From NCBI GenBank assembly GCA_964403525.1, contig CAYOGE010000003.1, forward strand, positions 62,001-126,000: a stretch of 64,000 nucleotides of DNA, given 5' to 3'. Origin of the DNA: JAJTGZ01 sp964403525 (lineage in GTDB: Bacteria > Planctomycetota > Phycisphaerae > Phycisphaerales > UBA1924). The notes under the pieces were generated by a model. The model was not told the DNA's origin. It worked only from the letters and a program-made list of their open reading frames with translations, and did no database searches. Shown here in pieces: positions 33,443 through 43,525 of this stretch (positions are counted from its first letter, which is position 1; each line of letters opens with the position of its first letter). The translations under genes and the position numbers were made by a program.

Positions 33443-34569
33443 CCCCGCGTGCGATAGACGCTCTGCACATCGTCGCCGACGCGCCTCACGCTCAAGAGCC
33501 GCCACCGCTGCCCGTCGCTAATGCGTGCAACTTCCCCGGTGCCGCCATGAACCGATCCCGCCCCGTTACCGTCGGCCAGGAGCACGGGCCCGGTGTGAAC
33601 GTGCGCTTCGTTCACGAGCCCCCGCACGATCATGCTGCCCAGCAGCCGGGCACCCCCTTCAACAAGCAACGTGTGCACGCCGTGGGCTCGCCGCAAGGCC
33701 ACAAGCGCATCGCGAAGGAAGTCGCCCCGTTCGTGTTCGGCGATACGCAGCAGCCTGACACCGGCCTCGGCCGCGCTCTCACCCCCTGCCGGGCCGCACA
33801 CCAGCACGGTGGCGTGCTCCTTTGCCGTCGCGACTAGCACCCGGTCGGGAGCCAGCCTCGCACTCGGCGAGACAACGACCCGAGCAGCCCGCCTGCGCAC
33901 CGGCACCCCCCTGGCTGTGAGCATCGGATCATCGTTCTCAACCGTGCGTGCCCCCACCATCACCGCGTCAACGGCCGCCCGGAGCCGGTGCACACGAAGC
34001 CGCGATCGGTCGCTGCTGATCCACCGGCTGTCACCGGCGCGTGTCGCGAGCTTCCCGTCGATGGTCTGCGCCCATTTGGCAACCACCCACGGCAGGCGTG
34101 TCTTCATGCGGTGCCGCCAGGGCTCGCTCAGGTCTGTCGCACGCCGGCTGACGCCCGTGAACTCACAAGGGATTCCAACCGCCCGCAACGCCGCCGCTCC
34201 GTGCCCCTTGCCGTCGGTCTCGTCACGGGCAGCGCACACCACCCGGGCGATGCGTGCCTCTATCAGTGCCTTGACGCACGGGGGGTTCTTCCCATGGCCG
34301 TTGCACGGCTCAAGCGTCACGTACGCCGTCGCGCCAGCCGGGTCATTCCCCAGGGCGCGGCAACGGGCAAGCGCGTCAACCTCCGCGTGTGGCCCGCCAT
34401 AAACCCGGTGATGCCCGATTCCGATCACGCGTTGCTCAACCGGTTCCGCACCCGGTCGGACGATCACACAACCCACCAGCGGATTCGGCTCAACGTGCCC
34501 GGTGCCGCGGAACGCCGCACGGGCGGCAAGGTCGAGCATCGCCTGGTCGGTTGGGTCGTGCACGCGCAA
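33439..34569 (-). CDS. ribD: bifunctional riboflavin biosynthesis deaminase/reductase RibD
   Basis: A 376-residue enzyme with an N-terminal cytidine-deaminase-like zinc domain and a C-terminal DHFR-like reductase; it carries out the second and third steps after GTP cyclohydrolase II. Zinc ligands are in GGPHAEVDAL and LEPCNGHGKNPPC. The reductase domain starts WVVAKWAQTIDGKLATRAGDSRWIS and contains VMVGARTVENDDPMLTAR and LLVEGGARLLGS. The zinc loop has Asn-Gly where Ser/Cys-His is more usual, but both Cys remain. The amidase lipoprotein lies 17 bases upstream on the same strand. Other rib genes except ribH are not in the window. Confidence 0.95.
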   Translation of the reverse strand: MRVHDPTDQAMLDLAARAAFRGTGHVEPNPLVGCVIVRPGAEPVEQRVIGIGHHRVYGGPHAEVDALARCRALGNDPAGATAYVTLEPCNGHGKNPPCVKALIEARIARVVCAARDETDGKGHGAAALRAVGIPCEFTGVSRRATDLSEPWRHRMKTRLPWVVAKWAQTIDGKLATRAGDSRWISSDRSRLRVHRLRAAVDAVMVGARTVENDDPMLTARGVPVRRRAARVVVSPSARLAPDRVLVATAKEHATVLVCGPAGGESAAEAGVRLLRIAEHERGDFLRDALVALRRAHGVHTLLVEGGARLLGSMIVRGLVNEAHVHTGPVLLADGNGAGSVHGGTGEVARISDGQRWRLLSVRRVGDDVQSVYRTRG

Positions 34570-34586
34570 AGATAGCCGCCGGTCGA

Positions 34587-35711
34587 TCAGCGGCGGCGCG
34601 CGAGTTCCTTGCGAGTCTCGGCGATCAGCCGGTCAAAGTCCAGCGCCGGGCCCGGATCGATCTTGTCCGTTGTGATGTGGTAATGGCCGAGGATGCCGGC
34701 AAAGCCAGCCAACTGCTCGTCGGGCAGCTTCGAGTTCGCCACCGCGCCGCCCGCATCGCGCGGACAGTCGGCGTTGATGCTCGGCAATACCTGGCAGAGA
34801 GTGGCGGCCAGTTTCACCAGGGCGGCCTCCTGCTGTGGCGTGTAGGGATACTGCGCCAACCGCTGCCCTTGTACGACCGACACACGCAGCCCACCGCCCT
34901 CCGCCCCGGGCGGCACGACCCATGGCACAAACGCTTCACCGTTCGGGCCGCGAGTCGCCACGCCGCCGTCGCCGAGCCACTTCGGCAGCGACAAACGCAC
35001 CCGCCCGTCGGGCTCGCGGACGTACCACTCACCCAGCGTTGACTTTGGCGGCGGCGCAACCAGACCGCCGCCCGAATCGACGGCCCACCCAGCCTCGGCC
35101 GGGTTCCGCGGCACACCCATCGCCCCCGGCGAGGCGATTTCCACACCTACGGAGCGGTCATTACTTGTCGTCGCGTGCCACGCCCGCTCTTTCACGTCCA
35201 GCGTCTGGTAGACCACCCCGTCAACATCCAGCATGAAGTGCACCGACAGCCCCCGGTGATCGTGCAGAATGTTAAAGCACTGCCTCGAGCAACCGCAGAC
35301 GTCGTAGTGGAGAACAAACTGATCGACGCGGGAGCGCACCTCGTCGAGCGTCCAGCCACCACCCCGCACGCGACTGAGCGTTTCCGCATCGAGTTTGTTG
35401 CCTGTCCCGCCGGGCCCGCGCCCCGCTTCGGCAAACCGCAGCCCGAATCGCTCCGGCGACTTGGGGCCCTTGCTATCCGCTTTCCAGGCGTCGTACCCGG
35501 CTTTCTCCCAAGGGGTGAACCGCTTTTCCACGCGGTAAGCGTCGTAGCCGCCCGGATCGGTCCAGAGCACCACCTTCGTCCCTGAGTGAAAATACCGGCC
35601 CGCGACGACGATCTCATCGCCCACACGGGCCAATTCAGTTCCCTCGCGCACGCTGCAACCAAGCACGCCGCACACCAACGCGACCAGCACCAGCAACACC
35701 GCCTGTTTCAT
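34587..35711 (-). CDS. N-acetylmuramoyl-L-alanine amidase-like lipoprotein (Amidase_2 type)
   Basis: A 374-residue lipoprotein with signal and lipobox LGCS (Cys19). The catalytic domain looks like the zinc-dependent Amidase_2/PGRP fold: FVLHYDVCGCSRQCFNIL, SVHFMLDVDGVVYQTLDVKERAWHAT, NDRSVGVEIASPGAMG and, near the end, ILGHYHITTDKIDPGPALDF, where His and Lys/Thr zinc and catalytic residues are expected. It would cut the lactyl-amide bond between N-acetylmuramate and the stem peptide, at the cell envelope. Two Cys-rich spots (CGCSRQC) are unusual. It precedes ribD by 17 bases; no functional link is obvious. Confidence 0.8.
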   Translation of the reverse strand: MKQAVLLVLVALVCGVLGCSVREGTELARVGDEIVVAGRYFHSGTKVVLWTDPGGYDAYRVEKRFTPWEKAGYDAWKADSKGPKSPERFGLRFAEAGRGPGGTGNKLDAETLSRVRGGGWTLDEVRSRVDQFVLHYDVCGCSRQCFNILHDHRGLSVHFMLDVDGVVYQTLDVKERAWHATTSNDRSVGVEIASPGAMGVPRNPAEAGWAVDSGGGLVAPPPKSTLGEWYVREPDGRVRLSLPKWLGDGGVATRGPNGEAFVPWVVPPGAEGGGLRVSVVQGQRLAQYPYTPQQEAALVKLAATLCQVLPSINADCPRDAGGAVANSKLPDEQLAGFAGILGHYHITTDKIDPGPALDFDRLIAETRKELARRR

Positions 35712-35824
35712 GACGCCAGCCTACTCGATTCGGCCCGACGATCTTTCCCGACGCCACCCTCGCATCGTGATCAAAGTTCCGGTACGCTCCGGCCGATAAG
35801 GAACGCACAGCGAAAGGGCCAGCC

Positions 35825-36547
35825 GTGTCATCCACTGCGCAATCACAAGCGATGAACGGGCACGACCAGGCCCATTCAGCGCCCGGTGGCCAGACCAGGG
35901 CGTTCGCAACGCCCGCCGAAGCAGCCGCGGCACTTGTCGCCGCCGCCGCAGGCAGCCCGAAGGGCTCCGCTTCACCAGCCCCCAAGCGTGTGGTCGGCCC
36001 TCACGAGACCGCTGCGCTGAAGCTCTTCAACCAGTCACAGGTGATCTGGCGGTCGATCACCGTCGCCGAGGCCTCCAACTCCCTAGCACGCCCGACCGTC
36101 AGCGGCTTGACGAACATCCTCGCCACTAAGGACGCCGACGCGGGTGAGGTGCCGCCGCTCTTCCTGCTCATCCCCTGGGACCACGACCAGAACAAGCGAG
36201 ATGACGAGCACACCGACTTCGCGGAACTCCGTGCCAAGGGGCTGATCCGCGACCGCGACGGCGAGATCATCGAGCTCAAATCGATCTGGCACGCGTGGGG
36301 TGCCTACCGCATGGACCGCTTCTTCCAGGCCTATTGCCGCGTCGCCAAGGACGCATACGCCCGCGGCGAGCCCTTCCCCAGCGATTCCGTGCGTGACTGG
36401 GTCCGCGACGAGGCCGCACGCATCGGCATGCCGCACGCGACGGCCCTGCGGATCATCCGCGACGGCTGCGGCGGCAACAAGCCCCTCGACGTGCCCAACG
36501 CCATGTGGTGGCGCGGTGCGAGCATCGCGCCGCCTGCGCAGGCCTGA
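35825..36547 (+). CDS. hypothetical protein
   Basis: A 240-residue protein I do not recognise. The first 55 residues are Ala/Ser/Pro-rich and probably disordered; from residue 60 it looks globular, with HETAALKLFNQSQVIWRSIT, PPLFLLIPWDHDQNKRDDEH and a C-terminal part with WHAWGAYRMDRFFQAYCRVA and ALRIIRDGCGGNKPLDVPN. There is no signal peptide or membrane helix. The start is GTG at 35825; an ATG at 35852 is possible. It lies between a divergent amidase and argG, which begins 145 bases later. Base composition matches its neighbours, so it appears native. Confidence 0.6.
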   Translation: MSSTAQSQAMNGHDQAHSAPGGQTRAFATPAEAAAALVAAAAGSPKGSASPAPKRVVGPHETAALKLFNQSQVIWRSITVAEASNSLARPTVSGLTNILATKDADAGEVPPLFLLIPWDHDQNKRDDEHTDFAELRAKGLIRDRDGEIIELKSIWHAWGAYRMDRFFQAYCRVAKDAYARGEPFPSDSVRDWVRDEAARIGMPHATALRIIRDGCGGNKPLDVPNAMWWRGASIAPPAQA

Positions 36548-36692
36548 GCACCGGGCTCACCCGAGCATGATCGAACGCCGACGACCGGGCGGGATTCCGC
36601 GGGCCAGTGCGACACGCGCTGCGCTGGGGCCGACTACATTTGCCCGTCCGTGTCCCGCGTCCCACCCCGCACCAAAACCCACAGAAACGCCC

Positions 36693-37961
36693 ATGCCCAA
36701 GAAGATCGTTATCGCGTACTCCGGCGGACTCGACACCACGGTCGTTATCCCCTGGCTCAAAGAGAACTACGACGCCAAGGTCTACTGCGTCGTCGGCGAC
36801 GTCGGCCAAGGCGCTGACGAACTCAAGGGGATCGAAAAGAAGGCGAAGAACACCGGCGCCGAGGCGTGCAAGGTTGTCGATCTGCGCGAGCCGTTCGTCG
36901 AGGAGTTCTGCTTCCCCATGCTGGTGAGCGGCGCGGTCTACGAGAACAAGTACCTCCTTGGCACATCGATCGCCCGCCCCATCCTCGCCCGCGCGCAGGT
37001 CGAGTACGCCCGCGAAGTCGGTGCCGACGCCGTCGGCCACGGCTGCACCGGAAAGGGGAACGACCAGGTCCGATTCGAAAGCACCTACGCCGCGCTCGCG
37101 CCGGACCTTGAGGTCATCGCCCCCTGGCGTATCTGGGACATCAAGGGACGCGAGGACCTGCTCAACTACCTCGCCAAGCGCAACATTCCCACCACCGCCA
37201 GTTTGACCAAGATCTACAGCCGCGACCGCAACCTCTGGCACATCAGCCACGAGGGCGCAGCGCTCGAGGACCCGTGGAACACGGTCCCCGACGACATCTG
37301 GATGCTCACCGAGCACCCGTGGAACGCCCCCGCCAGACACGAGGATGTGAGCATCACGTTCGTTGCCGGCCGCCCGCGCGCCCTCAACGGCAAGGCGATG
37401 CTCGGGCACGAACTGGTCGTGAAGCTCAACCAGATCGCCGCCCGGCACGGCGTCGGGCGCGTCGACATCGTCGAGAACCGCCTCGTCGGCATGAAGAGCC
37501 GCGGCTGCTACGAGACGCCCGGCGGCACGGTCCTCTACGAGGCCCTCCGCGGCCTCGAGGAACTGGTGCTCGACCGCGAGACGCTCCACTACCGCCAGCG
37601 CATCGCCCTGGAGTTTGCCGAGCTGATCTACAACGGCCAGTGGTTCACCCCCAAGCGCGAGGCGATGTGGGCCACCTTCGACCAGATCAGCCAGGTGATG
37701 AACGGCGAGATCGTTGTCCGCCTCTACAAGGGGACCGCGACCACCGTCCGCCGCAAGAGCCCCAACTCCCTCTTCAGCGAGGCCTTCGCCACCTTCAGCA
37801 AGGACGAGGTCTACAACCAGAAGGACGCGGCCGGCTTCATCCGCCTCTACTCGCTGCCGAGCCGCATTAAGGCCCTCAACGAGATGGCGAACGAGCAGGG
37901 TGGCGGCGGGAACGGCAAAGTCGTCGTGAAGTCCAAGCGCAAGACCGCGAAGGCGAAGTAA
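36693..37961 (+). CDS. argG: argininosuccinate synthase
   Basis: A 422-residue enzyme that joins citrulline and aspartate with ATP. The N-terminal PP-loop is KKIVIAYSGGLDTTVV (3-18), followed by EEFCFPMLVSGAVYENKY, GHGCTGKGNDQVRFE and SRDRNLWHISHEG, all diagnostic. The C-terminus has a basic Lys-rich tail (VVVKSKRKTAKAK). The ATG at 36693 is the first residue of the family pattern MPKKIV; a longer frame upstream is unlike it. argH follows after 139 bases that carry an inverted-repeat element. Confidence 0.97.
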   Translation: MPKKIVIAYSGGLDTTVVIPWLKENYDAKVYCVVGDVGQGADELKGIEKKAKNTGAEACKVVDLREPFVEEFCFPMLVSGAVYENKYLLGTSIARPILARAQVEYAREVGADAVGHGCTGKGNDQVRFESTYAALAPDLEVIAPWRIWDIKGREDLLNYLAKRNIPTTASLTKIYSRDRNLWHISHEGAALEDPWNTVPDDIWMLTEHPWNAPARHEDVSITFVAGRPRALNGKAMLGHELVVKLNQIAARHGVGRVDIVENRLVGMKSRGCYETPGGTVLYEALRGLEELVLDRETLHYRQRIALEFAELIYNGQWFTPKREAMWATFDQISQVMNGEIVVRLYKGTATTVRRKSPNSLFSEAFATFSKDEVYNQKDAAGFIRLYSLPSRIKALNEMANEQGGGGNGKVVVKSKRKTAKAK

Positions 37962-37984
37962 GAACGAAATCAGAACCACAAACC

Positions 37985-38065
37985 AGCCGCGGATGAGCGC
38001 AGATCAACGCAGATCGGAGGAGCCATTTCTTTCTGATCCGCGTCCATCAGCGTTCATCCGCGGCT
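37985..38065. repeat. dispersed inverted-repeat element (family A, copy 1)
   Basis: An imperfect inverted repeat lies between argG and argH: left arm 37985-38018 beginning AGCCGCGGATGAGCGCAGAT, right arm 38032-38065 ending CATCCGCGGCT, with a 13-base centre. Each arm is built of roughly 10-base units of the form CGCGGATGAA. A clearly related element stands at 50721-50816. Such elements fold into long hairpins in RNA. Confidence 0.75.
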
Positions 38066-38100
38066 AATTCTCCTGTCTTGCTGATTGCAAGGAGCTTCCC

Positions 38101-39495
<1,395 letters not shown>

Positions 39496-39591
39496 GGCCT
39501 TCTCCCAGCTCCGCTGTGAAAAGGTGCCCGAGGCTCTGTTGGGGCGGATGAGCGTGCCTTCGCTCTCGTGCGAACATGCAACGCTCTCAGT

Positions 39592-41163
39592 TCATTTCCC
39601 GGTGCCCAACCCTGGCTCCATCGGCCCCCATTCGCCCATCCGAATCCACTCCCGCCCGCGCCACGTGTCGCGCGCCCCGACCGGTCTCCGCACCCCGACG
39701 GCCTCAACGCTTGCAGGCCCCTCAATGCTGCGTCCCAAAGGCTCAGCGCCATCGACCGAGCTTGCTCCGTCAGCATCGATCTCCTCGACCGACTTGCCGA
39801 GTGCAAAGACCGTGTTCCCAGTCACCGCCGTGGCAATCGCCCCACGCACGACAAACGCCGCCCCCTCCGCCTGCGCTACGTTGTTGTCAGCAATCCAGTT
39901 CTCGCGACAGCCGACGTGGTTCGCAATCGCCCACGGAGTCTTCAGCAGCGGACCATCATCGTCGTCCCACAGCTTTACAGCAACGCTGTTGCCCGCAAAC
40001 TCGTTGCCGGCGATGGTGTTCCGGTAGCCGTGCTCGATGTTGATGCCGCCCCCCTCTCCCGCCCCCCGAGCGCCGTTGTGCACAAACCTGTTCCAAGTGA
40101 TCAGCGAAACCTGGCTGTACCCGCCCCACACTCCGCAGATCGCGTTCCCCTCAAACGTGTTCCCGTCGATACGGTTCCCAAACGAGAACGTGACCTCAAG
40201 CCCGTGCGCCGGCGCGAACGAGCAGTCGTTTCGCACAAATACGTTGTCGTTGCACCCGTTCCGCCGGTGGTCTACGCCCGCAGACGAGGTCTCACCGAGC
40301 GCCTCCTTCCCGGCGAATACAAAGACGCCGTCGCCGCAGTGGGTCATTGAGTTCTCGACCACGACGTTGCGGCTGCACTGCTCGAACATCAGAAGGCCAG
40401 CCGAGTCCTGCCCTCGGTTGTACTTGCCGTGGCTGTACCCGCGCACGCAGAAGTCCAGGGCGTTCCGGCTGATGAGGTTTTCGCAACTCCGCCACATGGC
40501 GATCCCCCAACCCGAGAGGAACGAGCAGTCGTTGTCGTACACCTGCGCATCGCTCACACGATCAAGAACAAGGCCGTTCTGGCCGGTCCTGACGCGCACG
40601 TTCGACACCACGACCCCTTTGCTCCGCTCGACGCAAACGGCCGCGCCGTAACGGCTGACCCATTCTTGTCTGTCGTTCTCGTGCGGCCAGAGCCAGTCAT
40701 CGTTGTGCTCTTTGTCCTCCGTGCTCTTGAGGTGCATCCGGTAGAGATTATGAAACTCCGCGCTATCGATCGTCAGTCCGTCCGCGTTCGTCGCGCGCAG
40801 GCCCACCTTGAACCCGGTTGCTTCCAACCCCCTGACGGTCACTCCACGCTGACCCTGGATGCGAATCCCCGTTCCCTTCATCGCATCCGGCTCGACGCCA
40901 GCTCCCGACCCGCGCAGAACCCCTTCACACTCGATCACCACGTTGGAAGCTCGCACGTGCACAACGCCATCACCGTTCGCGTCGCTTACCACCCCGGCTC
41001 CAAACCGCACCACTACGCGGCGTCCTTCCGCCTTTGCCACCGTGCCCTCGTCAATCACCGCATCATCACTCCCCACCTCCACCACCACCGGCGACAGAGA
41101 GTGGCACCCCCCAGATACCAGCTGCGAGACCAGCACGCACGCCAAGACGAGCAATCGGTTCAT
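39592..41163 (-). CDS. right-handed beta-helix lipoprotein (NosD/PbH1 type)
   Basis: A 523-residue lipoprotein with lipobox SGGC (Cys20). From about residue 90 to 470 it has repeated short segments of the parallel beta-helix type, with N-rich turns: GLRATNADGLTIDSAEFHN, VCVERSKGVVVSNVRVRTGQ, DNDCSFLSGWGIAMWRSCEN, NTFEGNAICGVWGGYSQVS and NEFAGNSVAVKLWDDDDGP. Such folds occur in NosD-like periplasmic proteins and polysaccharide-active enzymes. Conserved catalytic residues cannot be assigned. It is preceded 62 bases upstream by a CoA-binding protein gene on the same strand; convergent with argH. Confidence 0.75.
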   Translation of the reverse strand: MNRLLVLACVLVSQLVSGGCHSLSPVVVEVGSDDAVIDEGTVAKAEGRRVVVRFGAGVVSDANGDGVVHVRASNVVIECEGVLRGSGAGVEPDAMKGTGIRIQGQRGVTVRGLEATGFKVGLRATNADGLTIDSAEFHNLYRMHLKSTEDKEHNDDWLWPHENDRQEWVSRYGAAVCVERSKGVVVSNVRVRTGQNGLVLDRVSDAQVYDNDCSFLSGWGIAMWRSCENLISRNALDFCVRGYSHGKYNRGQDSAGLLMFEQCSRNVVVENSMTHCGDGVFVFAGKEALGETSSAGVDHRRNGCNDNVFVRNDCSFAPAHGLEVTFSFGNRIDGNTFEGNAICGVWGGYSQVSLITWNRFVHNGARGAGEGGGINIEHGYRNTIAGNEFAGNSVAVKLWDDDDGPLLKTPWAIANHVGCRENWIADNNVAQAEGAAFVVRGAIATAVTGNTVFALGKSVEEIDADGASSVDGAEPLGRSIEGPASVEAVGVRRPVGARDTWRGREWIRMGEWGPMEPGLGTGK

Positions 41164-41225
41164 CTGCTCAGCATACCTGCCCGCCTATGCGAATCATCAT
41201 CCCTTCCTCCGCGCCCGCAACAGAT

Positions 41226-41603
41226 TCACCGCACCATCGGCCCCACATCCATGATCGCGCACGCCTGCACGTATCGCACCCCCAGCCGCTCCGCCTCCGC
41301 GATCACCTCCGGCCCATCCGCCCCCGGGTTCAGCCAAACCTCATTCACATCCCCACGCGCCGCGATCTGCTGAACTGCTCTCACCCCATATCGAGGCGGG
41401 ATGTACAGCAACGCCCGGTCGTACCCCCCCTCCGCCTTCGGCACATCCGCCACCGTCGCATACACAGGCAGCCCTTCCACCTCCGTCCCTGCGGCGTTCG
41501 GGTTCACTCCCACCACTTCCCACCCCTGCTTCAGATACGCACGCACCGCCCGGTTTCCGAACTTCGCCCGATCCGCGGATGCCCCGATGATGATTGCTCG
41601 CAT
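41226..41603 (-). CDS. CoA-binding domain protein (YccU-like)
   Basis: A 125-residue single-domain Rossmann-fold protein of the CoA_binding family. It starts RAIIIGASADRAKFGNRAVRAYLKQGWEVVGVNPN and ends with NPGADGPEVIAEAERLGVRYVQACAIMDVG, both typical. These small proteins bind CoA and probably act in CoA-linked protein modification or sensing, but the role is not settled. Divergent from metF; the 174-base gap contains the metF promoter. Confidence 0.85.
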   Translation of the reverse strand: MRAIIIGASADRAKFGNRAVRAYLKQGWEVVGVNPNAAGTEVEGLPVYATVADVPKAEGGYDRALLYIPPRYGVRAVQQIAARGDVNEVWLNPGADGPEVIAEAERLGVRYVQACAIMDVGPMVR

Positions 41604-41668
41604 GCCTGATTCTGGCCCCCCAGAGGCGGTCTGGAGCGGCCCACCCTCGCAAGTTTCTCACTCTCGCA

Positions 41669-41682
41669 TTCATCCGGATGAA
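41669..41682. promoter_or_regulatory. perfect palindrome overlapping the metF promoter, candidate operator
   Basis: The 14-base sequence TTCATCCGGATGAA is its own reverse complement. It ends four bases before the TATAAT -10 box upstream of metF, so a bound protein would cover the -35/-10 spacer and repress. A related half, CGGATA, follows at 41683-41688. The regulator is unknown. Confidence 0.55.
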
Positions 41683-41686
41683 CGGA

Positions 41687-41692
41687 TATAAT
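41687..41692 (+). promoter_or_regulatory. -10 box of metF promoter
   Basis: A consensus TATAAT, rare in this GC-rich window, stands 86 bases before the metF ATG. The -35 hexamer 17 bases upstream would be TCGCAT, a weak match. The implied leader is about 80 bases and shows no clear riboswitch fold by eye. Confidence 0.6.
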
Positions 41693-41777
41693 CCTTGCGG
41701 CCTCGATCGCCGATCCTTACCCACCTTACCACCCGAACCGCCGACACCATCACACCAAACGGACCCAGGCCGCCGAC

Positions 41778-42683
41778 ATGCACATCAGCGACATCTTCGC
41801 CAAGCACGCGACGACCTTCTCCTTCGAGTTCTTCCCCCCCAAGAACCCCGAGTCGGCGGACTCACTCTTCAACGCGATCAAGGAGCTTGAACCCCTCAAG
41901 CCCGCGTTCGTCTCCGTGACGTACGGGGCCGGCGGTTCAACGCGCGACGCCACCAACAACCTTGTTGTCCGCCTGAAGCGTCAATCGAGCCTTGACCCTA
42001 CTCCCCACCTGACGTGCGTGTGCCACAAGGAGCTCGAGATCGACTCGATCCTCGAGAAGTACGCTCGCGCGGGCATCTCCAACATCCTGGCCCTCGGCGG
42101 GGACGTACCGCGCGACAAGGCCGATTACGACCGATCGCAGGACGCGTTCCGTTACGCCGCGGACCTGGTCAAGCACATCAAGACGTTCAACGCACGCAAG
42201 GGGAGCCACGCCGACAAGCGCGGCTTCGGGATCTCCGTCGCCGGATTCCCCGAGGGGCACCCCGGCACCCCCAACCGCGTCAAGGAGATGGACTATCTCA
42301 AGGCGAAGGTTGACGCCGGCGCCGACTACATCGTCACGCAGCTCTTCTTTGACAACAACGAGTTCGACGACTTCCGCGACCGGTGCGAGATCGCGGGCAT
42401 CCGCGTCCCGATCATCGCGGGCATCATGCCCGTCACGAGCGTCAAGGGCATGTACGCGATGGCCGACATGGCGCTGGGCGTCCGCTTTCCCGCCCCGCTG
42501 CTGCGTGCGATCAACCGCACAGGCGGCGACCCCGAGGCCGTTCGACGCGTCGGCATCCACTGGGCGACAGAGCAGGCACGCGACCTGCTCGACAAGGACG
42601 TCCGCGGCATCCACTTCTACACGCTCAACAAATCGACCGCCACGCGAGAGATCTACCTCAACCTCGGCTTCAAGGCGCCTTAG
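41778..42683 (+). CDS. metF: methylenetetrahydrofolate reductase
   Basis: A 301-residue FAD-dependent TIM-barrel enzyme that reduces 5,10-methylene-THF to 5-methyl-THF for methionine synthesis. Diagnostic parts are FSFEFFPPKNPES with the catalytic Glu, VSVTYGAGGSTRDAT, ILALGGDVPRDK and DYIVTQLFFDN. The length is normal for the bacterial enzyme. It is transcribed alone. The consensus -10 box and perfect palindrome upstream suggest repression by a methionine- or SAM-cycle regulator. Its 3' end overlaps the convergent amidotransferase by 14 bases. Confidence 0.96.
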   Translation: MHISDIFAKHATTFSFEFFPPKNPESADSLFNAIKELEPLKPAFVSVTYGAGGSTRDATNNLVVRLKRQSSLDPTPHLTCVCHKELEIDSILEKYARAGISNILALGGDVPRDKADYDRSQDAFRYAADLVKHIKTFNARKGSHADKRGFGISVAGFPEGHPGTPNRVKEMDYLKAKVDAGADYIVTQLFFDNNEFDDFRDRCEIAGIRVPIIAGIMPVTSVKGMYAMADMALGVRFPAPLLRAINRTGGDPEAVRRVGIHWATEQARDLLDKDVRGIHFYTLNKSTATREIYLNLGFKAP

Positions 42684-43437
42684 GCATGCGCTTGCGCGCG
42701 GCCTCGACCAGCCGATCGATCACGCCCTGACCCAGCCCCGCGTCCGCGGTACGCTCCGGGTGCCACTGCACGCCGACATAGAACGGGCGACCGGGATCGT
42801 CAAACGCCTCCAAGACGCCGTCCTCACCCTCTGCCAGCACGCGCAGGCGGCTCTCCCGAGTAAGCGCCGCGCTGTCGATCGCCTGGTGGTGGTGGCTCGT
42901 AACTCTGCCGTCGGGTGTGATGGTCGCCAGCTCACTCCGCGCCCAATCCGCGGTCGCTTTGATCGGGTGTGACGCGTCACCCCCCTCGCCGTGCTTGCTC
43001 GCGGTGTGGACGACGTCGCCAAGGTGCTGCACCAGCGCATTGATGCCGGCCCGATGAACGCCCATCATCTGCATCCCCATACACACGCCGAGGGTCGGCG
43101 TGTTCCCAGCGTCGACCGAGTCGATCGCCTTCAGCAACGCAACCTCAAACCGTTGACGCTGCGCGTTCATCGCCACCGCCTTGGGGTGCATCGGCACGCC
43201 CCAGGCCGTCGTATCCGGGTCGTTGCCACCGGTGAGCAGAAACCCATCGAACCGCTCGGCGTACGCGGCGGCAAGGTCCGCGTCCGGGTGCATGACCACG
43301 GGAACGCCCCCGGCACGCTTGACGGCATCGAGGTACGCGCCGCCGGTGCGCACGCGGTACGCCCCCGTTGCGCTCCCCGCGACCGCTTCGACATCGCCGG
43401 TTACCCCAATCAGCGGCCTTCTCATCGGCTCGTTCAT
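42670..43437 (-). CDS. class I glutamine amidotransferase / gamma-glutamyl hydrolase (PuuD-like)
   Basis: A 255-residue protein of the peptidase C26 group. The nucleophile is the Cys of TLGVCMGMQMMGVH and the His-Glu pair is in YVGVQWHPERTAD. The N-terminus MRRPLIGVTGDV and LLTGGNDPDTTAWG match gamma-glutamyl-GABA hydrolase PuuD and relatives. Substrate is unknown, as no putrescine genes are near. Start options are ATG 43437 and ATG 43425 (MRRPLIGV). It converges on metF and is divergent from the DUF4340-like gene. Confidence 0.85.
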   Translation of the reverse strand: MNEPMRRPLIGVTGDVEAVAGSATGAYRVRTGGAYLDAVKRAGGVPVVMHPDADLAAAYAERFDGFLLTGGNDPDTTAWGVPMHPKAVAMNAQRQRFEVALLKAIDSVDAGNTPTLGVCMGMQMMGVHRAGINALVQHLGDVVHTASKHGEGGDASHPIKATADWARSELATITPDGRVTSHHHQAIDSAALTRESRLRVLAEGEDGVLEAFDDPGRPFYVGVQWHPERTADAGLGQGVIDRLVEAARKRMPKAP

Positions 43438-43525
43438 CGGCCATTCTTCGCCGGCCGCTCGCGGCGAGTTCGGCCAGATGCGCACCCGCCAGCAAACGCT
43501 GTGACACCCACCGTACCCTCAGGCA

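Noticed and set aside
36453..37979. Long antisense frame over argG (508 codons)
   Set aside because: Same codon-bias shadow; argG motifs on the plus strand are complete and the antisense product has no family features.
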